Shown here: positions 51,311 through 57,835 of the stretch, piece by piece
Layout of the letters: every line of letters starts with the position of its first letter
Position numbering within the stretch: the stretch's first letter is position 1
Origin: Acidovorax sp.
GTDB taxonomy: Bacteria; Pseudomonadota; Gammaproteobacteria; Burkholderiales; Burkholderiaceae_C
Assembly (NCBI GenBank): GCA_031277855.1
Contig: JAITLO010000008.1
Coordinates: 124,001-188,000, forward strand
Direction: 5' to 3'
Length of the DNA: 64,000 nt
Translations under genes and position numbers: made by a program
The notes under the pieces: model-generated
What the model was told of the DNA's origin: nothing
Seen by the model: the letters and a program-made list of their open reading frames with translations, nothing else
Database searches by the model: none

Positions 51311-51964
51311 TTAGAGCTTGCCGCGGATTTCGCCAGCCTGGATGGTGTAGCGCTCCATGCCGGCGGGCAGGCTGCGGCTGGTCTTTTTGTAGACGCTGAC
51401 CGGGCTGCCTTGCGGGCTTTTGCTGGTGCCTGTGGCGGTGTTGACGCGGCGGGCCTGGATGTCGGCCTCGGTCTGCTCCACGGTGATGCTGGCGCTGCCG
51501 CGGTTGTCTGCCAGCTGATTGGCCAGGGCCTTCAGGCCATCCATGGCCTGGGTGTATTCGGGGCGGCCCTTGGCTGCCAGCGGCATGTCCACGGTGATGC
51601 TGTCCAGCGTGGACATGGTGCGTGTGCGATGGCTTTGGCTGTCGGTGATGTTGACGTTCAGCATGTGCACCGGGCCGGCCACGGCGCGCTGGCTGGGGGG
51701 CAGTTTTTGCATGGCGTTCACGGCCTGTTCCTGGGCCTGACGGGCCTGTGCGGCCTCCTGGTCCAGCACGGCTTGCAGCTTGTCAAAGCGGTCGCCCTGG
51801 GCAGACTGGGTGCTGGCTGCACTGTCACCGCCGCAGCTGGCACCGGCCGAGCCCGTTACGCGGGCGAGCATGCAGCTCAGCGAGGAGGTGGCCTGGTCCA
51901 GGCTGGCGCAGCCGCCCAGCAACAGGGCAGCGAAGGTCAGGACGGAGAGTTTCAGTGGTCGCAT
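51311..51964 (-). CDS. Putative lipoprotein of unknown function
   Basis: A 217-residue secreted lipoprotein: after R-P-L-K-L-S-V-L-T-F-A comes the lipobox L-L-G-G-C with the acylated cysteine near residue 19. The mature part has a Q-A-V-L-D-Q-E-A-A-Q-A-R-Q-A-Q-E helical segment and a beta-rich C-terminal half (I-T-V-D-M-P-L-A; Y-T-I-Q-A-G-E-I-R-G). Three cysteines besides the lipid-anchored one may form a disulfide. No family is recognised. It lies between two zinc-ribbon protein genes on the same strand. Confidence 0.75.
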   Translation of the reverse strand: MRPLKLSVLTFAALLLGGCASLDQATSSLSCMLARVTGSAGASCGGDSAASTQSAQGDRFDKLQAVLDQEAAQARQAQEQAVNAMQKLPPSQRAVAGPVHMLNVNITDSQSHRTRTMSTLDSITVDMPLAAKGRPEYTQAMDGLKALANQLADNRGSASITVEQTEADIQARRVNTATGTSKSPQGSPVSVYKKTSRSLPAGMERYTIQAGEIRGKL

Positions 51965-52037
51965 GGGGCGGCTCGTCAAGATGGCAGGCAAACAATAGTC
52001 CGCGCAGGCCCTGTTGCAGGACCAGGCGTGGGGGGCG

Positions 52038-52673
52038 TCAATCCAGAAGGTCTTGCAGTGTGGGGCTGGCTTGGGGCTTGGCTGCAGGCTTGGAGGGCGG
52101 CATTGCCGGCCTGCTGGGCTCTGTGGCGCGTGGCGCAGCAGCTTCAGTGGGGGCCGCAGGCGCTGTGGTGGCGTCATCGGCCGGGGTGTCTACCGCCGTG
52201 GTGTTGGCTGCGGCCGGCGGGAGTATTTGTGCGCTACTGGGGGGGCCAACCAGGGCGTCGGCCTTGGCCTGGTCCTCGAGGTTGATTGGAGATGCCCGGG
52301 GTGCAGTGGACTGGGCACCGGATGCCGCAGTCGTGTGGGCGGAAGGCTTGAGCCATGCCCAGGCCAGGCCTCCACCCACCAGCACCACGGCGGCGGTGAC
52401 CAGAACCCAGCGCAGCAAAGGGGGGCGGGGCTGTGGCGATGCTATTTGCGTGGCCTGCCCCAGCGTGTGGCCGCACTGGGGGCAGAACTTGGTTTGCGGC
52501 TGGCAGAGTGTCTGGCAAGCCTCGCAAATCGGGCCAGGATGGGATGCGGCAGGCCGCACATCGGAGACTGGGGTGTGGGGCGTTCCGCAGCGGCTGCAGA
52601 ATTTGGCGGAGGCCGCCAGTACCTGATGGCAATGGGCGCAGTTCATTTTTCCGGAGAATGTGGAATCAGACAT
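52038..52673 (-). CDS. Double zinc-ribbon membrane protein
   Basis: A 211-residue protein. Two zinc ribbons open it: C-A-H-C...C-S-R-C-G (about residues 12-30) and C-E-A-C...C-P-Q-C-G (about 50-68). A single membrane helix (about 84-103) follows, then a low-complexity Ala/Pro/Thr-rich tail. The start at 52673 is chosen for a GGAG sequence just upstream; ATG codons at 52703 and 52646 are alternatives. N-terminal zinc ribbons with a single membrane anchor are found in several bacterial envelope-associated families, but I cannot name this one. Confidence 0.72.
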   Translation of the reverse strand: MSDSTFSGKMNCAHCHQVLAASAKFCSRCGTPHTPVSDVRPAASHPGPICEACQTLCQPQTKFCPQCGHTLGQATQIASPQPRPPLLRWVLVTAAVVLVGGGLAWAWLKPSAHTTAASGAQSTAPRASPINLEDQAKADALVGPPSSAQILPPAAANTTAVDTPADDATTAPAAPTEAAAPRATEPSRPAMPPSKPAAKPQASPTLQDLLD

Positions 52674-52914
52674 TTTCTCCGTAAATTTTACTATTTGCTT
52701 CATTTTGAGGGCTTGCCACCAAAATCCATGCCTTGTTTCAGCCGCTATATGCCATCGGATATTGGTGGGCGCCGGCGTATGGGGTCCGGCATATTGGCGT
52801 CCTTGTGGTGGAGGGCGCCCGCATGGCAGACATAATCGCGGCCCAGATTATCTCCAGTGGCTCGGGATACAGCTGTGAAAGTGTGCACTACTCCCAAATC
52901 CCTGGTGAAACGTG

Positions 52915-54066
52915 TCAGGGCTGGCGGCGCAGCACCAGCACATCGATGCTGGATGGCACGCCCAGGCGCAGGGCAAAGCCGGCCCACAGGCCTGCGCCGC
53001 TGCTGACAAAGAGCGTCATGGGGCCCAGCGCATAGCGCCCGCGCACAAAACCGTCATTTAGCGGGGCCACCAGCCAGCGGTCCATGCCCAGAATATGGCC
53101 GCCATGGGTGTGGCCGGAAATCTGCAGATCCACGCCATGCTGGGCATTCTCACGCGCCAGCTTGGGCTGGTGGGCCAGCAGCAGGTGAAAGTCCGCGCCT
53201 TGTGCCTGCTGGGCGACGGCCTCGATATCGGGAGGCAGGCCTTCGGCTACCAAGGGGCGTGTGTTGTGGCGTGAGAGACGGCCATAGGCCGGATCGCCCA
53301 CCCCGGAGATGGCCACCCGCTGGCCGCGTATGTCCACGATCTGGGACTGGTTCTCCAGATAGTGCAGCGGCAGTTGGCGAAACACCTGGGCCCAGGCGTC
53401 ATAGCCGCTGTAGTACTCGTGGTTGCCGGGCGCGGCCCATACGCCATAAGGCGCATCCAGCTGGCGCAGCGCTGTCAGGTGGACGGCCTGGGTGGCAGTG
53501 TCGCCGTCCACCAGATCGCCGGGCAGCACGATGAGGTCGGGCTGCGCCGCCAGTGTGCGATCCACCAGGGCTTGCACATAGGCCGCGTTGTTCACCGGGC
53601 TGGCGTGCATATCGGCCAGCACGGCCACGCGCAGGCCGTCCAGTGCGGCGGGCAGGCGAGGCAGGCTCAGGTTTTGTTCGCGCACCTGGGGCACTTTCAG
53701 TCCTTGCCATGTGCCATAGCCTGCCACCAGCAGGGCCAGGGCCGTGGTTGCGATCGTGGTGCTTACCTTGTTCCAGCGGCGTGCCTTGCGGCCAGCCAGC
53801 AGCCAGAGCAGATCGCGCAGCACGGCCAATAGCCAGGCCAGCAGCAGCGAGGCCAGCAACCAGCCGCCGACCACCTGCAACGGCGCAATCACCTCATAGG
53901 CCAGCGAGGTGCTGCGCACGGCCCACAGCAGCAGGGCGGGGAACAGACCGAGCAGCGTGGTCCAGCCCAGGGCCCAAAAAAAGGCATGGCCATGCAGGGC
54001 CCGCAGCGGATGCCACAGCCACCAGGCCAGAAGCGGAACGGCCACAGCGGCCCAGAAAGTGATCAT
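52915..54066 (-). CDS. Membrane-anchored metallophosphoesterase (YkuE/YaeI-like)
   Basis: A 383-residue protein with four N-terminal hydrophobic segments (about residues 1-25, 28-50, 60-85, 100-120) and a C-terminal calcineurin-like phosphoesterase domain. All metal-binding motifs are present: V-L-A-D-M-H near 152, P-G-D-L-V-D-G-D near 184, A-P-G-N-H-E-Y near 214, H-Q-P and G-H-T-H-G-G near 316. Relatives act on phosphodiesters such as UDP-diacylglucosamine or unknown envelope substrates. The start at 54066 gives the first membrane helix; the longer frame is not family-like. Confidence 0.88.
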   Translation of the reverse strand: MITFWAAVAVPLLAWWLWHPLRALHGHAFFWALGWTTLLGLFPALLLWAVRSTSLAYEVIAPLQVVGGWLLASLLLAWLLAVLRDLLWLLAGRKARRWNKVSTTIATTALALLVAGYGTWQGLKVPQVREQNLSLPRLPAALDGLRVAVLADMHASPVNNAAYVQALVDRTLAAQPDLIVLPGDLVDGDTATQAVHLTALRQLDAPYGVWAAPGNHEYYSGYDAWAQVFRQLPLHYLENQSQIVDIRGQRVAISGVGDPAYGRLSRHNTRPLVAEGLPPDIEAVAQQAQGADFHLLLAHQPKLARENAQHGVDLQISGHTHGGHILGMDRWLVAPLNDGFVRGRYALGPMTLFVSSGAGLWAGFALRLGVPSSIDVLVLRRQP

Positions 54067-54208
54067 GGTGTGTAGGTATTGGATGGGGGGGAGCAGCGTG
54101 CCACAAAGAACCGGCCACGCATGTGAGTGCTTGGCAGAGGGCAGTACATGGCCAAAAGTTCCCTCCCCTGATGCGGGGTGTGGGCGTGGGGGTGATGCAG
54201 GCCTGGGG

Positions 54209-54373
54209 TCAGGGCAATTCTGATGCGTCGCTGCTGCGGGGGCTGCCCGTACTGCCCGTGCGTATGCAGCGGTCCACCCAGTCCTCCACACATTCGCGCG
54301 GCACCACCATGTCCCTGAGCAAAGCGGACAGCAGCAGCACGGTCAACAGCACAAACAGGCGTTTCAAGGCCAC
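54209..54373 (-). CDS. Unlisted 54-residue membrane-anchored small protein
   Basis: A GTG-started reading frame of 54 codons. A GGGAG ribosome binding site lies six bases before the start. Residues 4-20 (K-R-L-F-V-L-L-T-V-L-L-L-S-A-L-L) form a membrane helix or uncleaved signal. The remainder is polar with two cysteines (R-E-C-V-E-D-W-V-D-R-C) that could form a disulfide in the periplasm. Good ribosome binding site, codon use like the neighbours and a stop codon well before the metallophosphoesterase gene argue that it is real. I do not recognise the family. Confidence 0.55.
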   Translation of the reverse strand: MALKRLFVLLTVLLLSALLRDMVVPRECVEDWVDRCIRTGSTGSPRSSDASELP

Positions 54374-54665
54374 AGCAAACTCCCGAAGTGCATGGAAGTG
54401 AAGGAGAGGCCAGTCTCCAAGTCGGCAGTGAAGTCCGTGTGACGCGCGTGTAAATCTGCGTCAAAGTTTTGTAGGGCCACGCTACAAGCCGTGCCGATCT
54501 GGAGGCTGTTTCAGAGGGAAAGGTGCATGCGCGGCAAGTGAGCAGGGCTCCGATGGCAGCCACCGGTCACTTTGGCTTAAGTCTGGCCTAAGTCACGCGC
54601 CAGCTAATGGGCTTGTCGCATCAGCCGATGCACATTCTCATGAACCGCCAGTGAAGGAGCGCACC

Positions 54666-55091
54666 ATGCAAAACCGCCACGCAATGGAAGTTGGCACCAC
54701 ATCTGCAATATCTGCCGTGCAGGCCAAGCGCATCCCGCGCAAAAGCCATACATGGTTGGCCGCAGGGGCCTTGGCGGGCGCTGCCCTGCTGTCGGGTTGC
54801 GCCGTGGTACCGGCCACGCCGGTGTATGGCACGGGCTATTACGATGGTGAATACATTGCCGGTGCCAGTGCACCGCCCGCTCCCTATGTAGAGACCATTC
54901 CCGTGGCCCCCTTTGTGGGCGCCATCTGGATTGGGGGCTTTTGGGATTGGGCGGGTGGGCGCCATGTCTGGCGGCCGGGGCACTATGAGCATCCACGCCC
55001 TGGCTTTGCCTACCACCAGCCAGGCTGGCACGCCGGCCCCGATGGCCGCTGGATGCTGCACCGGGGCGGCTGGGAGCGCGGCCGCCGCTGA
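54666..55091 (+). CDS. YXWGXW-repeat lipoprotein
   Basis: A 141-residue secreted protein. An AAGGAG site lies six bases before the ATG at 54666. A long N-region, then W-L-A-A-G-A-L-A-G-A-A-L-L-S-G-C, gives a lipobox with the acylated cysteine near residue 45. The mature part has the aromatic pattern of YXWGXW-repeat proteins (W-I-G-G-F-W-D-W, R-P-G-H-Y, G-R-W-x-x-H-R-G-G-W). Family members are outer-membrane-associated and of unknown function. A strong hairpin follows the gene. Confidence 0.85.
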   Translation: MQNRHAMEVGTTSAISAVQAKRIPRKSHTWLAAGALAGAALLSGCAVVPATPVYGTGYYDGEYIAGASAPPAPYVETIPVAPFVGAIWIGGFWDWAGGRHVWRPGHYEHPRPGFAYHQPGWHAGPDGRWMLHRGGWERGRR

Positions 55092-55106
55092 TGGCCGATG
55101 AGAAAA

Positions 55107-55140
55107 GCTGCAGGGCCAGGTTGCCGATGGGCCCTGCAGC
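55107..55140 (+). terminator. Strong hairpin after the YXWGXW gene
   Basis: GCTGCAGGGCC and GGCCCTGCAGC form a perfect 11-bp stem with a 12-base loop, 15 bases after the stop codon. There is no T-run. The -35 box of a downstream promoter (55121-55126) lies in the loop. Confidence 0.7.
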
Positions 55141-55149
55141 CCCTATACT
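55121..55149 (+). promoter_or_regulatory. Candidate sigma-70 promoter for a short RNA
   Basis: TTGCCG at 55121-55126 and TATACT at 55144-55149 are separated by exactly 17 bases, close to the sigma-70 consensus. Transcription would begin near 55156 and reach the intrinsic terminator at 55237-55263. Confidence 0.6.
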
Positions 55150-55155
55150 TTGCCG

Positions 55156-55263
55156 CTTTCTCTAACCCTCACCGCTACTGAGGTGCACCATGCCCCGCCG
55201 CACAGTTCTTTGCTGAACGACATTGCCACACGCTGACCCTGCTTCAAGCGGGGCTCTTTTTTT
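55156..55263 (+). ncRNA. Candidate short leader RNA with mini-ORF and intrinsic terminator
   Basis: From the predicted start near 55156 to the terminator T-run at 55257-55263 the transcript would be about 105 bases. It contains a mini-ORF at 55190-55216 (ATG CCC CGC CGC ACA GTT CTT TGC TGA, peptide M-P-R-R-T-V-L-C) with a GAGGTG ribosome binding site four bases before it. A CCTCA...TGAGG stem could mask that site. The terminator is CCCTGCT-TCA-AGCGGGG followed by CTC and seven T. It may be a small RNA in its own right or the attenuated leader of the RNA ligase operon that begins at 55525. Confidence 0.5.
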
Positions 55264-55441
55264 GCGTGTGCGCTGCGGTGCGTGGCTTTCCTGTTCGCCT
55301 GATTCACGCTGCTTCCAATACCTGGGAGCGCTGACCTTGCGCTTTGGTTTGCGCTTGTGTTTCTGCTGAATCCGGCCCGGTTTTGTAGCCATCTTCTTTC
55401 AGGCCTTTTGCGCTGCCCCCTCGTGGGCGGACCCGGCCTTG

Positions 55442-55498
55442 CTGCGCCGTAGCGCAGTCGCTCTCAGCTTTTCATCGCTCCCGCGGTTTTTCCGCGGG
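55442..55498 (+). promoter_or_regulatory. Paired hairpins in the RNA ligase leader
   Basis: Two perfect hairpins precede the ligase start by 26 to 83 bases: CTGCGC-CGTA-GCGCAG at 55442-55457 and CCCGCGG-TTTTT-CCGCGGG at 55480-55498. They could regulate translation or stability of the mRNA. The rest of the 55264-55441 stretch shows no convincing gene. Confidence 0.5.
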
Positions 55499-55524
55499 TT
55501 GGCTTTGCTTTTGGAAAGCTCGAT

Positions 55525-56352
55525 ATGAGTCATTTATTCAATCTGGAAATTCTCAAATACCCGCGCACCCTGCATTTGCGCGGCTCGCGCCTGCAGGCAG
55601 GCGATCAGGACGACGCCATCGCTTATGAGCGTTTGGCGGGCCGGCATATCGTGGTCGAGGAAAAGCTGGACGGCGCCAATGCCGCGCTCAGCTTTGGTGC
55701 CGACGCCGGCTTGCTGCTGCAGTCGCGCGGCCACTATCTGCAACCGGGCTCGGGCGGGCGCGAGCGCCAGTTCAATGCCTTCAAGCAATGGGGGGCGGCG
55801 CATGAAGCGCGCTTTCTAGAGCTGCTGGAAGACCGCTATGTGATGTATGGCGAATGGCTGTATGCCAAGCACTCGCTGTACTACGACGCGCTGCCGCACT
55901 GGTTTTGCGAGTTCGACATCTGGGACCGGCACCACAGCTGCTTTCTGGACACGCCGCGCCGCCATGGCCTGCTGGCAGACCTGCCCGTGGTCTCGGTGCC
56001 CGTGCTCTACAGCGGTGTGGCGCCCCGGCGCTTCAAGGACCTGTTGGCCATGCTGGCCCCATCGCTGGCGCGCAGCGCGGGCTGGCGCCAGGTATTTGCG
56101 CAGCAGGTGCTGCGCCAACAGCTGGACCTAGCCCTGTGCTGGCAGCAAACCGATGGCTCCGACCTAGCCGAAGGCCTTTACCTCAAGGTGGAAGAGGACG
56201 GCAAAACCGTGGAGCGCTACAAGTTTGTGCGTCCCGATTTTGTGCAGACGATTCTGGACTCGGGCTCACACCACAGCGAGCGCCCCATTGTGGCCAACGG
56301 CCTGCGGGCAGGGGTGGACATTTTTGCGCCTTGCATTTCCAAAGTGTGGTGA
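55525..56352 (+). CDS. RNA ligase, ATP-dependent (Rnl family)
   Basis: A 275-residue nucleotidyltransferase-type ligase that seals 3'-OH and 5'-phosphate RNA ends through a lysine-AMP intermediate. All motifs are visible: motif I E-K-L-D-G-A-N with the adenylated Lys47, motif III Y-G-E-W at 108-111, IIIa F-D-I-W-D at 130-134, IV E-G-L-Y-L-K at 216-221 and V Y-K-F-V-R at 232-236. It resembles stand-alone bacterial Rnl-like ligases rather than DNA ligases, as no OB-fold domain follows. The neighbour 29 bp downstream is an end-healing HD/kinase fusion, so the two form an RNA repair module. Confidence 0.9.
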   Translation: MSHLFNLEILKYPRTLHLRGSRLQAGDQDDAIAYERLAGRHIVVEEKLDGANAALSFGADAGLLLQSRGHYLQPGSGGRERQFNAFKQWGAAHEARFLELLEDRYVMYGEWLYAKHSLYYDALPHWFCEFDIWDRHHSCFLDTPRRHGLLADLPVVSVPVLYSGVAPRRFKDLLAMLAPSLARSAGWRQVFAQQVLRQQLDLALCWQQTDGSDLAEGLYLKVEEDGKTVERYKFVRPDFVQTILDSGSHHSERPIVANGLRAGVDIFAPCISKVW

Positions 56353-56381
56353 AGCAAGGCCCCTGGAAAAAGGAGGTTCCC

Positions 56382-57533
56382 ATGTGGAACTGGAAACAAA
56401 TTCAAACCCTGGTGCCCCAGCCAGGAGCGGCGGGATGGGGCGCGGTGGACTTCGCCGCCTGCCTGGCCGCCTTTCCGCAGCTGGAGCAGGCCAAGACCAC
56501 GCCCCAGGACCCGCTCTACCACGCCGAAGGCGATGTCTGGACCCATACGCAAATGGTGATCCAGGCCTTGCTGGACGATACGGCTTATACCGAGCTTGCG
56601 CCCGCTGAGCGCGAAACCGTGTTCTTGGCGGCGCTGCTGCACGATGTGGCCAAGTGCCGCACCACGGTGGTGAGCGAGGACGGGCGCATCAGCCAGCCCG
56701 GCCACTCACGCAAGGGGGCGCTGGATGCGCGTCTCATGCTGTGGGAGGCGGGCGCCCCCGTGCTGCAGCGTGAGGCCATATGCCGTTTGATCGCTGTGCA
56801 CCAGGTGCCGTTTTTCGCGTTTGGCATGTCCCGCAGCGGCCAGTCACCGGAGTTCATCCTGCGTGAGCTGTCCTGGCAGGTGGATCTGCACCTGCTGTGC
56901 ATGCTGGCCCGGGCCGATATCCTGGGCCGCATCTGCCCCGATGTGGAGGCCGTGCTGCTCAATATTGCGCTGCTGTGCGAGCTGGCGCTGGAAGAAGACT
57001 GCTTGCGCACGCCGCGCCGCTTTGCCTCGGCAGAGACGGCGGTGCGCTATTTCCGTGGTGCCCAGCTGCATCCGGACTACGCCTTGCACGAGGCTGCGGG
57101 TTCGGACGTCATCGTCATGTGCGGCCTGCCGGCCAGTGGCAAAAACACCTGGGTGGCCGAGCACCATGCGGACCGGCCCGTGGTCTCTTTTGACGATGCG
57201 CGCACCGAGCTGGGCCTGCGCCATGGCCAGAACGAGGGCGCCGCCGCCCACCGGGCCGTGGACAAGGCCAAGGCCTTGCTGCGCAGCCATACGCCTTTTG
57301 TGTGGAATGCCACGCATTTGTCGCGGCAGATGCGTAGCAAAACCCTGGACCTGTGCCTGGCCTATGGCGCGCGCGTGCAGCTGGTGCATCTCGAAGCCAG
57401 CAAAAGCGAGCTGCTGGCGCGCAACCGTGCCCGCGACACCACGCTGAGCAATGCCGCGCTCTTGGCCATGCTGGGGCGCTGGGAGGTGCCTTTGCCTACC
57501 GAAGCCCATAGTTTGTCGCTGCTGACCGCTTGA
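56382..57533 (+). CDS. HD-Pnk: HD phosphoesterase fused to polynucleotide 5'-kinase
   Basis: A 383-residue two-domain end-healing enzyme. The N-terminal HD domain has H55 (W-T-H-T-Q-M) and the L-L-H-D-V-A-K-C motif at 85-92, with later histidines at 108 and 140; in characterised HD-Pnk proteins this domain removes 2',3'-cyclic or 2'-phosphates. The C-terminal P-loop kinase has G-L-P-A-S-G-K-N-T at 248-256 and S-F-D-D-A-R-T-E-L-G at 269-278, the phosphate-acceptor site, and W-N-A-T-H-L-S-R near 308. The N in place of S/T after the P-loop lysine is usual for this group. A strong AGGAGG site precedes the start. It would prepare RNA ends for the ligase encoded upstream. Confidence 0.9.
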   Translation: MWNWKQIQTLVPQPGAAGWGAVDFAACLAAFPQLEQAKTTPQDPLYHAEGDVWTHTQMVIQALLDDTAYTELAPAERETVFLAALLHDVAKCRTTVVSEDGRISQPGHSRKGALDARLMLWEAGAPVLQREAICRLIAVHQVPFFAFGMSRSGQSPEFILRELSWQVDLHLLCMLARADILGRICPDVEAVLLNIALLCELALEEDCLRTPRRFASAETAVRYFRGAQLHPDYALHEAAGSDVIVMCGLPASGKNTWVAEHHADRPVVSFDDARTELGLRHGQNEGAAAHRAVDKAKALLRSHTPFVWNATHLSRQMRSKTLDLCLAYGARVQLVHLEASKSELLARNRARDTTLSNAALLAMLGRWEVPLPTEAHSLSLLTA

Positions 57534-57606
57534 AAAAGTTTGACAAAACGCTGGCGCCGAAACCCATAGACTCGCCGCGCCCATTGAATGAATTGAAAGG
57601 CGATTT

Positions 57607-57759
57607 GTGAAAAAAATCCTGGCTTTGGCCGCTGCGGCCTTTGTGTTGAGTGGCTGTGCTGTCTACCACGACCGCCACGGCGACCGCTATGACGACGGCT
57701 ATAACAAGCCCCATCCCCATGGCTGCCCTCCGGGGCAGGCCAAAAAGGGCAATTGCTAG
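57607..57759 (+). CDS. Small lipoprotein of 50 residues
   Basis: A GTG-started gene: M-K-K-I-L-A-L-A-A-A-A-F-V-L-S-G-C, a clean signal with lipobox cysteine at residue 17. The mature 34 residues are rich in His, Asp and Tyr (Y-H-D-R-H-G-D-R-Y-D-D-G-Y) and end in two further cysteines, which could bind a metal. An AAGG sequence lies about nine bases upstream of the start. Its end is followed by a strong terminator. Function unknown. Confidence 0.75.
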   Translation: MKKILALAAAAFVLSGCAVYHDRHGDRYDDGYNKPHPHGCPPGQAKKGNC

Positions 57760-57786
57760 GGCAACTGCTGAAGCAGCGGCCATGAC

Positions 57787-57822
57787 GCAAAAAGAAACCC
57801 GCCAAGGCGGGTTTCTTTTTGC
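57787..57822. terminator. Two-way intrinsic terminator
   Basis: GCAAAAAGAAACCCGCC and its exact complement GGCGGGTTTCTTTTTGC form a perfect 17-bp stem with a two-base loop. It lies between the small lipoprotein gene and the convergent AAA/M41 gene. The A- and T-runs allow termination in both directions. Confidence 0.93.
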
Positions 57823-57835
57823 GTGCAGCAGCGGC

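Noticed and set aside
55162..55392. Minus-strand frame of 76 codons, very basic N-terminus
   Set aside because: It overlaps the terminator and candidate RNA on the plus strand, has only a weak ribosome binding site, and its C-terminal part encodes the terminator hairpin. It could be real, but the evidence is too thin.
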